A stretch of DNA of 64,000 nt from Cynocephalus volans. Its lineage: Eukaryota; Chordata; Mammalia; Dermoptera; Cynocephalidae. The DNA lies in assembly GCF_027409185.1 (NCBI RefSeq), contig NC_084474.1:11525382-11589381 (forward strand), given 5' to 3'. Of this stretch, positions 35,346 to 45,589 are shown one piece after another; position 1 is the stretch's first letter; each line of letters starts with the position of its first letter. The notes under the pieces were generated by a model, which ran no database searches, was not told the DNA's origin, and saw only the letters and a program-made list of their open reading frames with translations. The position numbers and the translations under genes were made by a program.

Positions 35346-38300
35346 TTTTGTCGATATACAATGTGGTTGATTATTGTGGCCCATTACTGAAACCTCCCTC
35401 CCTCCTCCCTCTCCCCACTCCCACCCAAAAATGTCCTTTCTGTATGCTTGTCATGTTAACTTCAAGGAATTGTAATTGTTATGTCTTCTTCTCTCCCCGG
35501 TTTTTTTTTTTCTTTTGTGTGTGTGTGAATTTATTTATTTATTTTTATCTCCCACCAATAAGTGAGAACATGTGGTATTTCTCTTTCTGTGCCTGACTTG
35601 TTTCACTTAATATAATTCTCTCAAAGTCCATCCATGTTGTTGCAAATGGCAGTATTTCATTCTTTTTTATAGCTGAGTAGTATTCCATTGTGTAGATATA
35701 CCACATTTTCTGTATCCACTCATCTGATGATGGACATTTGGGCTGGTTCCAACTCTTGGCTACTGTAAAGAGTGCTGCAATGAGCATTGGGGAACAGGTA
35801 TACCTTCGACTTGATGATTTCCATTCCTCTGGGTATATTCCCAACAGTGGGATAGCTGGGTCGTATGGTAGATCTATCTGCAATTGTTTGAGGAACCTCT
35901 GTAACATTTTCCATAGAGGCTGCACCATTTTGCAGTCCCACCAACAATGTATGAGAGTTCCTTTTTCTCTGCAACCTCACCAGCATATATCGTTCAGAGT
36001 CTTTTGGATTTTAGCCATCCTAACTGGGGTGAGATGGTATCTCAGTGTAGTTTTGATTTGCATTTCCCGGATGCTGAGTGATGTTGAGCATTTTTTCATA
36101 TGTCTGTTGGCCATTTGTATATCTTCCTTAGAGAAATGCCTACTTAGCTCTTTTGCCCATTTTTTAATTAGGTTGCTTGTTTTTTTCTTGTAAAGTTGTT
36201 TGAGTTCCTTGTATATTCTGGATATTAATCCTTTGTCAGATGTCTATTTTGCAAATATATTCTCCCACTCTGTGTGGTTGTCTTTTAACTCTGTCAATTG
36301 TTTCTTTTGCTGTGCAGAAGCTCTTTAGTTTGATATAATCCCATTTGTTTATTTTTCCTTAGGTTGCCCATGCTTTTGGGGTTGTATTCATGAAGTCTGT
36401 GTCCAGTCCTATTTCCTGAAGTGTTTCTCCTATGTTTTCTTTAAGAAGTTTTATTGTTTCAGGGTGTATATTTAATTCTTTAATCCATTTTGAGTTGACT
36501 TTAGTGTCAGGTAAAGCTATGGGTCTAGTTTCATTCTCCTGCACATTGATATCCAGTTATCCCAGCATCATTTGCTGAAGAGGCAGTCCCTTGCCCAGTT
36601 TATAAGCTTGGTGCCTTTGTCAAAGATCAGATGGCAGTAAGTGTGTGGGTTGATTTCTGGATTTTCCATTCTATTCCATTGATCAGTGTATCTGTTCTTA
36701 TGCCAGTACCATACTGTTTTGGTTATCATAGCTGTGTAGCATAGTTTAAAGTCAGGTAGTGTTATGCCTCCACCTTTATTTTTTTTGCTCAGTGTTGCTT
36801 TGGCTATGTGTGGTCTTTTATTATTCCATATAAATGTCTGGATAGTTCTTTCCATTTCTGAGAAAAATGTCATTGCAATTTTGATGGGGATTGCATTGAA
36901 TTTGTATATCACTTTGGGTACTATGGATATTTTCACTATGTTGATTCTTCCAATCCAAGAGCATGGGATATCTTTCCATCTTCTTGTATCCTCTCTAATT
37001 TCTCTCAGCAGTGGTTTGTAATTCTCATTATAGAGATTTTTCACATCCTTAGTTAACTCAATTCCTAAGTATTTTATGTTTTTGGTGGCTATTGTAAACG
37101 GGCAGGCTTTCTTGATTTCTCTTTCTACATGTTCACTATTGGAGAATGGAAATGCTACTTATTTTTGTGTGTTGATTTTGTATCCTGCTACTGTGCTGAA
37201 ATCATTTATCACCTCCAAGAGATTTTTTGTAGAGGCTTTAGGCTGTTCAACATATAGGATCATGTCATCTGCAAACAGGGACAGTTTGACTTCATCCTTT
37301 CCAATCTGGATGCCCTTTATTTCCTTGTCTTCTCTGATTGCTCTGGCTAGTACTTCCAATACTATGTTGAATAGGAGTGGTGAGAGTGGACATCCTTGTC
37401 TAGTTCCTGTTCTTAAAGGAAAAGCTTTCAGCTTTTCCCCATTCAGGATGGTATTGGCAGTGGGTTTGGCATATATGGCTTTAATTATGTTGAGATACTT
37501 TCCATCTATCCCTAACTTATAGAGGGTCTTTGTCATGAATGAGTGTTGAATTTAACCGAATGCTTTTTCAGCATCTATAGAGATGATCATATAGTCCTTG
37601 TGTTTGATTTTATTAATATGGTGTATCACATTTATTGATTTGTGTATGTTGAACCAACCTTGCATCCGTGGGATGAATCCCACTTGATCGTGGTGAATAA
37701 TTTTATGTATGTGTTGCTGAATTCTGTTTGCTAGTATTTTAGTGAGGATTTTTGCATCTATATTCATCAAGGATATTGGCCTGTAGTTTTCTTTTTTGGT
37801 TATATCTTTACCTGGTTTTGGTATCAGGATGATGTTTGCTTCATAGAACGAGATTGGGAGATTTGCGTCTTTTTCAATCTTTTGGAATAGTTTGTACAAA
37901 ATCGGTTTCAATTCCTCTTTGAATGTTTGGTAAAAGTCTGCTGTGAATCTATCTGGTCCTGGGCTTTTCTTTGTTGGGAGCTTTCTGATAACAGCTTCAA
38001 TCTCCTTTATTGTTATTGGTCTGTTCAGATTTTCTACATCTTCATGGCTCAGTTTTGGGATCTTTTGTGTGTCCAGAAATTTATCCATTTTCTCCAGATT
38101 TTCAAATTTGTTGGCATATAGTTGTTTATAGTAGTCTAGAATGATTCCTTGTATTTCAGATGAATCAGTTGTAATATCACCTTTTTTATTTCTAATTTTT
38201 GTTATTTGAATCTTCTCTCTTTTTTTTTTTTGTTAGCCATGCTAATGGTTTGTCAATTTTATTTATCTTTTCAAAAACCAACTTTTTCATTCATTGATCT

Positions 38301-40639
38301 TTTGTATTGTTTTTGGGTTTCAATTTCATTAAGTTCTGCTCTGATCTTAATCATTTCTTTCCGTCTGCTAACTTTAGGTTTGGATTGTTCTTGTTATTCC
38401 AGTTCTTTAAGGTGAAGTGTTAGGTTGTTCACTTGCCATCTTTCCATTCTTCTGAGGTGAGCATTTAATGCAATAAATTTCCCCCTTAATACAGGTTTTG
38501 GTATGATGTATCATTATTTTCATTAGTTTCAATAAATTTTTTGATTTCCTGCTTGATTTCTTCTTGGACCCATATGTCATTAAGTAGAATGCTGTTTAAT
38601 TTCCATGTGTTTGTATAGTTTCTAGGATTTCGTTTGTTATTGATTTCTAATTTTAATCCATTGTGGTCTGAGAAAATACATGGGATAATTCCAATTTTTT
38701 TGAATTTGTTGAGACTTGATTTGTGACCTAATATGTGATCTATCCTAGAGAATGATCCATGTGCTGATGAGAAGAATGAATATTCTGAGGTTGTTGGATG
38801 GAATGTTCTGTAGATATGTGCCAAATCCAATTGGTCTAGAGTATTGTTCAGATCTTGTGTTTCTCTGCTGAGTCTTTGCCTAGATGATCTGTCCAATATT
38901 GACAGCAGGGTGTTCAGGACCCCTGCTATTATGGTATTAGTGTCAATTTCCTTCTTTAGGTCTAATAGCGTTTGTTTTATAAATCTGGCAGCTCCAACAT
39001 TCGGTGCGTATATATTTATGATTGTCATATCTTCTTGATGGATCAATCCTTTTATCATTACGTAGTGTCCCTCATTGTCTCTTTTTATGGTTTTTAGTTT
39101 AAAGTCTATTTTGTCAGATATAAGAATAGCTACTCCAGCTCGTTTTTCTTTTCTGTTTGCATGGTAAATCTTTTTCCATCCTTTCACTCTTAGTCTATGT
39201 GAGTGTTTATGGGTGAGGTGGGTCTCTTGAAGGCAGCATATAGTTGGGTCCTCCTTTTTAATCCAGTCAGCCAGTCTGTGTCTTTTGATTGGGGAATTTA
39301 AGCCTTTTACATTAAGAGTTGTTATTGAAAAGTGTTGATTTATTCCTAGCCTTTTATTGATTATTGTTTGATTGTCTTAGGTGTCTTTTGTTCCTTGCTT
39401 TCTGATTTACTGTTTTTTTTCAGTGTTTGTTGGTTCCTTAGGTTGTAGATAGCCTTTTTGTTTGTTTGTTTTCTCTTCATGAATGCCATTTTTATTATAC
39501 TAGTGGGTTTTGATTTTTCTTGAGTTTTTATGGCAGTGGTAGTTATTTTTCAGGAACCAAACCCAGTACTCCCTTGAGAATTTCTTGTAAGGGTGGTCGT
39601 GTGGTGGTGAACTCCTGCAGTTTTTGTTTGTTTGAGAAATATACTATTTGCCCTTCATTTCAGAAGGATAGCCTTGCAGGATAGACTATTCTTGGCTGGC
39701 AGGCTCTGTCTTTTAGTATTTTGAATATATCATCCCATTCGTTTCTGGCTTTTAGGGTTTTTGATGAAAAGTCTGATGTTAGCCTGATTGGGGCTCCCGT
39801 ATAAGTGATTTGATGCTTCTCTCTTGCAGCTTTTAAGATTCTCTCTTTGTCTTTGAGTTTTGCCAGTTTGACTATAACATGTCTTGGAGAAGACCTTTTT
39901 GGGTTGAATACGTTTGGAGATCATTGAGCTTCCTGGATCTGAAGATCTGTGTCTTTTCCTATACCTGGGAAATTTTCTTCCACTATTTTGTTGAATATGT
40001 TTTTAATGCAATCTCCTTTATCCTCCCCTTCTGGAATACCCATGACTCGGATATTTGAATGCTTCAGGTTGTCTTATATCTCTGTGAGATTTTCTTCAAT
40101 GCCTTTGATTCTTTTTTCTTTTTTTTTTTCTGCTTGTGTTATTTCAAACAGCCCATCTTCAAGTTCAGAGGTTCTCTCTTCCACTTCCGCAAGCCTGCTG
40201 GTTAAACTCTCCATTGTGTTTTTTATTTCACTGAATAACTTCTTCAGTTCAGCAAGTTCTGCTACATTTTTTTTCAGGGCATTGATTTCCTTCTACATTT
40301 CTTCTTTCAGGTCCTGTATACTTTTCCTCATTTAATCATGATGTCTAGCTGAGTTTTCTTGTATCCCATTCAGTTTCCTTAGAATTATCACTCGAAATTC
40401 CTTGTCAGTTATTTCAAGGGCTTCTTCTTCTATATGATCTAGAGCTTGAGAGTTATTATCCTTTGGTGGTGTACTTTCTTGATTTTTCATATTTCTGGTG
40501 TCTTTTCTTTGATGTTTACTCATTGTGGCAGGGGGTTTCACAGTCCACCGGTTTGAGACTATTGACTAGCTAAGATGTTGCTGTGGTTGCCAGTTTGGTA
40601 TGGCTACCTCCGTGACTGCTCAGTTGGCCTCTAGTGCCT

Positions 40640-41070
40640 TGTGTGTGTGGTTGCCTCGGGTCTTGGGCCTCTCCGGGGAGCCACCTCTCTGGTCAGCTTG
40701 GACTCGGCCGGGCTGCTGGATCACAGGGTGGTAACGCAGAGTGTGTGGTCTCTGCTGAGCTTCCACCACCCATGCTGGACTTCTCCCTGTTCTGTGCACT
40801 CTGGGCTGGGCTGCTGGGATGCGTGGAGGCACTGCAAAGTGTGTGGTCTCTGCACAGCTTCCCCTTCCCCTGCTGGATGTCTCCCTGCTCTGTGCGTGCT
40901 AGGCCGGGCTTGGGATGGAGCCAGGTGGTGGCAGTGAAGCCTACCTGTTGCTGGATCGTGCAACGGTGGCCCCCCCACAGGGTGTGTGGACTCTGCGGAG
41001 CTTCTATCTCCCCTGCTGGACATCTGTGTGCTCCATACGCTTGGGCCGGGCTGCTGAATCATGCAGCAGC
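40640..41070 (-). repeat. Tandem monomers in L1 5' leader
   Basis: On the plus strand a gggctgctg core recurs at about 40714, 40812 and 41050, with a diverged unit near 40900-40960; units are roughly 100-130 bp. Each contains a gtgtggtctctgc or related block. The arrangement matches the leader of the plus-strand L1 at 29588. Confidence 0.65.
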
Positions 41071-41351
41071 GGTCCACACCAACATCTTAGAATGTAAAAA
41101 TAATAATAAATAAATAAATTTTTACAATTAAATAAAATTTTTATATGGGCAAATGATCTGAATAGACACTTCTCAAAAGAAGACATATGAATGACTAACA
41201 AGTACTTTTTAAAAAGTTCAACATCACTAATCCTCAGAGAAATGCAAATCAAAATTACAATGAGATATCATCTCATCCCAGTTAGAATGGCTATTATCAG
41301 AAAGACAAAAAAAACCCAAATGCTGAGAAAAGAGAACTTCTTATATACTGC

Positions 41352-41426
41352 TGGTGGAAATGTAAATAAGTACTATTGGTGGGAATGTAAATTAGTACTA
41401 TTGGTGGGAATGTATATTAGTACAGC
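41352..41426 (+). repeat. 25-bp unit repeated three times
   Basis: tggtgg(a/g)aatgtaaat(a/t)agtactat starts at 41352, 41377 and 41402. A normal L1 has one copy here. Confidence 0.9.
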
Positions 41427-41511
41427 CATTATGGAAAACAGTATGGAAGTTTCTAAAAAATCTTCAAGTAAAACTACTGTATGATCCTGCAATCCCACTA
41501 TTGGGTATATA

Positions 41512-41591
41512 AGGGCACTTCAAAGGTTCATGGAAAAATAGAATTAAAAGATAATACAAATCCTTCCATTAACTTTTTGAAGACCCCCGTG
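41512..41591. mobile_element. Mariner-like MITE, 80 bp
   Basis: Near-palindromic: the start agggcacttcaaaggttcatgg pairs with the end aactttttgaagaccccc. It is flanked by TA at 41510-41511 and 41592-41593. Removing it restores the L1 text gggtatattcaaagg. Confidence 0.8.
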
Positions 41592-41730
41592 TATTCAAAG
41601 GAAAGGAAATCAGTATATTGAAGAGACATTTTTACTCCTATGTTTAATTGCACCCTGTTTACAATAGTTAAGACATGGAATCAACCTAAGTGTTCATCAG
41701 CTGATGACTGGATAAAGAAAATGTGTTATA

Positions 41731-41811
41731 CAAGGGTACTTCAAAAGTATGTGGAAAAATGGAATTAAAAGATAATAAAAATCTTTTCATGAACTTTCTG
41801 AAAACCCCTCA
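41731..41811. mobile_element. Mariner-like MITE, 81 bp
   Basis: The start caagggtacttcaaaagtatgtgg pairs with the end gaactttctgaaaacccctc. TA flanks lie at 41729-41730 and 41812-41813. Excision restores atgtgttatatatacaca of the L1. Confidence 0.8.
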
Positions 41812-42330
41812 TATATACACAATTGAGTACTGGTCAGCCATAAAAAACAATGAAATCCTGTCATTCTCGGCAACATGACTGAGCCTGAAGGACATTATGT
41901 TAAGCAAAATAAGCCAGGCACAGAAAGATGAATACCACATGTTCTCATATGTGGATGCTAAAAATGATCTCATAGAGGTAGAGTAGAATTGTGTTACTAG
42001 ATGCTGGGAAGGGTAGGGGGTGGGGAGATAGGAAGAAGTTGGTCAATGGATACAAAATTACAGCTAGACAGGAGGAATAATGGCTAATGTTGTATAGCAC
42101 TGTGGGGTGACTATAGTTAACTGTTTATTGTGTAATTTCAAATAGCTAGAAGAGAGGACTTTGAATGTTTTCAACACAAAGAAATGACAAATGTTTGAGG
42201 TGATGGATATGCCAATTACCTTGATTTGATCATTACACATTGCATACATGTATCAAAATTTCACATGTACCCCATAAATATGTACAACAATTATGTGTCA
42301 ATTAAAAATAATGAATAAATAAATAAAATA

Positions 42331-43480
42331 AAACTTTCAAATAAATTATGGTAAAAAAGAAATGATGAAAGTCACAAATTTTTTAGATCTGTTTGACACT
42401 AATAGTACATGTCAGGACTTTTAGGATATGGGTGAATTGGTGCTTCGAGGCTAATAGAAGAATAAGGGGAAAGTGACAATCTAAACAGACATTTTAAGAA
42501 TTTAGAAAGAAAACAAAGAAAAAGCCCAAAGTAGAAGGAAAGAAATAATAAAAAAAAAAGTTTTAATGAAAAATAAAGAATAGGATGAACAAAACAAACA
42601 GTTGCACCTTGGAAAAAGCCTGTTAAAATAGTCTTTTCTGATTTCTGGCAAAATTCATTAAGAAAAAATAAAGTACAAATAAGAATATTAGTAATAAAAG
42701 GTGGTCAAGAAGAGAGAAAAAAATATTTTTAAAACAATAAGCTATGCTTTTTGCAATATAAAAATTACTATAGAAAAGTGAAATAATAATGTATCAAATA
42801 GATAAACCTGGATAAAATCAAGGTGCAGAGGTATACCTAGATTACGATGCTGTTATTGGATGGTAGTTCCAGGTTCTTGGTCAAACCATGGAAGAGACTG
42901 AGCAAAAGAAAAGGAACAGGGACAGACAGATGGAACATTCAAACAATAGGACTTTACTGTAAAATGATAGTATGCACAGAAAGATGCACAGACATCTCCA
43001 TGAGGGAGGAACACACCATAGATTCCTAAGGGGAGGATTTAAATGTTGTTCTGGGAGAGGGGTGTTTCTCCAACCTTACTAAGAAATGGAATATTCAGCT
43101 GTGGGGGAGTATCTAGGGTAATTAAGGCCTAATAGGTGGATGTGAGGTTGTGTCAACTTCCTATTAAGCATCCCTGAGTTTCTGAAGTTTTTGGTCATGA
43201 GTAGTGGCCTTTCCAGTCTAACATCATGGGTAGAAGGTCGTATAGTGGTCATCTGCTGTTTTGTCTCATCTATTGCACAGGTGTGGCAGTTTTTGAAATC
43301 TGCAAAGTTCAGGTGCAGCATGCTGATTTTTGGTAGGGTGGTTAAGCCGTTGTCAGCTCATTAGGGGTTCATTAACTGCCAGACAAGGAGGTATAATTTT
43401 CAGCTAAGCTAGGTGTAATCTTCCTTTCCTGTCCTCTTGTAAGGAAAGTAGAAAAGGTTTACTCAGGCTCACTTGCCTCA
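42331..43480. other. Unassigned intergenic DNA
   Basis: A-rich then mixed sequence; only short frames without domains. No repeat identified. Confidence 0.45.
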
Positions 43481-43489
43481 CATCTGTTA

Positions 43490-43920
43490 CAAATGGGCAA
43501 GATTCAGCATATTCACTAGCAACAAGTTATAAGAGTAGTGTAACCACGTATGTGTGCCCATTTACTCATTCAGCATGATTGTTGTAATTATGTAATGCTT
43601 GGTTTGTGGCCGCTTTTGTTTACTATAAGTAAAAAAGTAACTGCTCTGCACCCCTGGTCAGCAGAGCACAGAGGGTCGGCAGAGCATGGAGGGTCAGTGG
43701 GGTAGAGCCAGAGCTCATGTCTGAGAATAAAGCATGTCTGTGAAGCTCATATCTGAAGAATAAAGTATGTCTACTTTGCTTAAAGCTGCCAGAATCTTCT
43801 TTTGATTACCTAACTCACGATCTGCACAAGAAGGAGCAGAGGATCTGAGATCTCAGCTCAACACCTCTGAACTGCTGGGGGAGTTTTTGTAGAGCCCCTT
43901 GCACTGGGTTGTACATATTT
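43490..43920 (+). mobile_element. Possible solo LTR
   Basis: Two AATAAAG signals lie close together (about 43725 and 43759) within a duplicated word agctcat(g/a)tctga(a)gaataaag(c/t)atgtct, and short direct repeats cagagcac/atggagggtc lie at 43665-43697. It then runs into ttgattacctaactca. This layout resembles the R/U5 end of an ERV LTR, but the family is not recognised. Confidence 0.35.
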
Positions 43921-43969
43921 TTGCCACAGATAGCCAAGCCCCATCTCCTTTCTCTCCAAATGCTATTTT

Positions 43970-44960
43970 AAAAAGTGGCTTTGCTGAGAAAATGTAATCA
44001 ACATACCATAAGTTTCCCCATGTCCCTTTGTAATCCTCCCATCGTATCCCTCCTTACCCTACTGCCCCACCATCCATTTTTCCAAGTGAAAATGATCTGC
44101 TTTCTATTGTTGTAAATTAGTTTGGGTTTTCTAACATTTTATATAAATACAACCATAATAATGTATTCTTTTTTCATTTTTTGTTGCTTTGTATAATTAT
44201 TTTGAGATTCATCAATGTCTGAGTGTGTATCAGTTCTTCATTTCTTTTTATTGTTGAGTAGTATTCCATTATATACATGTACTATTAGTTTGTTTATCTA
44301 TTAATCTGTTGATGGGCATTTGGTGCCACTTAAGGGATACATTCTGAGAAATTCATTGTCAGGCAATTTTGTCATTGTGTGAACATCACAGAGTATACTG
44401 ACACAAACCCAGATGGTGTAACTTTCTGCACACCTGGGCTGTATGGTATAACCTGTTGCTCTGACCACTGAAGCATATGCAGTATGTTGTTGACAGATAC
44501 ATCATTATGTGCAGCACATAACTGTATTCATATTGCTTGACACTAGTGTAAATGGTATTTTTTAAAAAATTAAATATGTGATCATACATTGTTAGTATAT
44601 AAAAATGCAAAAGACTTTTTTATGGATCTTATGTCCTGCAATCTTGCTAAACCCACTTGTTAGTTCTAGTAGTGTTTTCATAGATTCCATAGAATTTTCT
44701 TCATAGATAATTATTGCATCTTTAAATAACAACAGTTTTACTTCTTTGTCCCCAATCTGGATGTGTTTTATTTATTTGTTTTTTTCCTTATCGCACTGTC
44801 TAGAACCTCCTGTATAAGACTGAACAGAGGATAGAGAAAAGATATCCTTGTTGTTGATTTTCGGGGGAAAACATTTAGTTCTTTGCCATAACAAGTACCC
44901 TAAGTTTGATTTCTGCCTTGAATAAATTTTTTTAGGCCAAGAAAAAACAATTTTCAAAAT
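43970..44960 (-). mobile_element. Old L1M fragments, minus strand, with DNA-transposon insert
   Basis: The complement of the L1M 3' end (gttgagtagtattccatta near 44253) is followed, after 44330-44545, by the complement of an upstream ORF2 part (cttgctaaacccacttgttagttctag near 44643). Decayed throughout. Confidence 0.65.
44330..44545 (+). mobile_element. Probable DNA-transposon (MER-type) fragment
   Basis: cttaagggatacattctgagaaattcattgtcaggcaattttgtcattgtgtgaac and cctgggctgtatggtataacctgttgctc match a common mammalian DNA-transposon-derived MER repeat that I cannot name with certainty. It lies inside the L1M. Confidence 0.45.
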
Positions 44961-45585
44961 TATTGCAGCATCAAACTAAGACACAGTTTTGTGACTATAT
45001 TAAATATCAGTGCTCTTGGTACTCAATATTCAAATATCTGATTGAATATTTTTCAGAGTAAGAGGTGGTTGGAGTTAAGCATTTTGTAATTGACAAAAAA
45101 GAATTTGTTTAGGTAGAATAAATTGCTATTGCAAATTTTCTCTTTTTTAGCAATATTGTGGGTAGGCTTCAGGGTAAATAAAGTATGTTTTATATACAAA
45201 TGTGCATTTTATACATCTCTTTGTTCACTATTTTTTGTGATTATAGTCATTTCATACGTGCTAGAAGAAGTATTTCCCTACATATTCTTAATTTCTTCTC
45301 AGTAGATAACTACAAAGTACTATTACAGTGATTTTTATAAATACATATTTTTACTATTATAAGAGTAATACATCTTCACTATGAAAGTGTTTTGGGAATT
45401 TACAAAAGTGTAAAGAAAATAAAAATACTGCCAAATCCATTTCCTACAGAAATATTTTTAATATTTTAGTATATATCTTTTCATAATTATGCATATTATA
45501 CATAATTATGTATATGGAAACACACATATACATGTAGTTCTTCATTTGGTAATGTACTGTGTAGAACACTTTATGTATTAACTTC
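44961..45585. other. Unassigned AT-rich DNA
   Basis: Very AT-rich. It includes a tcataattatgcatattatacataattatgtat stretch near 45480. No gene. Confidence 0.45.
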
Positions 45586-45589
45586 TGCT

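Larger units (their letters stand above)
35245..41072 (-). mobile_element. Full-length L1, minus strand, inactive, perfect TSD
   Basis: Bounded by an identical 17-bp TSD tccacaccaacatctta at 35228-35244 and 41073-41089. The T-rich 3' end is at 35245-35345. Minus-strand order: ORF2 C-terminus 35928-35545 ([26 protein letters not shown]), central ORF2 37044-36359, RT 38088-37159 with FADD at 37275-37264, endonuclease 39187-38486, ORF1 from ATG at 40523 (MSKHQRKDTRNMKNQES) to about 39640, then a leader of tandem monomers to 41072. Total 5828 bp. Frameshifts between 37552 and 37536, near 38100-38480 and throughout ORF1 indicate it is dead. Confidence 0.92.
33874..41133 (+). mobile_element. Composite SVA-like element, split by an L1 insertion
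   Basis: Second copy of the composite family, plus strand, at 33874-35244 and 41090-41133. It is slightly 5'-truncated relative to 1187-2543. It shows the L1-leader-like segment (gagctcaggggaagaggagg near 33929), a VNTR of about 3.5 units of about 105 bp (34800-35165), a pyrimidine-rich stretch, and the tail cttagaatgtaaaaataataa. TSDs aaaattttaaaatggg (33858-33873) and aaaatttttatatggg (41134-41149) match at 14 of 16. The target is an older L1 3' end that resumes at 41134. A 5.8-kb L1 later inserted near its 3' end. Confidence 0.75.
41134..42330 (+). mobile_element. L1 3' end (L1PB/L1MA-like), plus strand
   Basis: Begins in ORF2 C-terminal text (gggcaaatgatctgaatagacacttctc), runs through agaaatgcaaatcaaaattacaatgagatatcatctc and caatcccactattgggtata, and ends with the 3'UTR phrase acatgtaccccataaatatgtacaac and an A-rich tail. 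Its 5' edge coincides with the TSD of the composite insertion, and a few bases of it lie left of 33874. It carries two MITEs and a 25-bp triplication. Confidence 0.8.

Noticed and set aside
38486..39187. 233-codon minus-strand frame as a host gene
   Set aside because: It is the endonuclease region of L1 ORF2 within the TSD-bounded L1.
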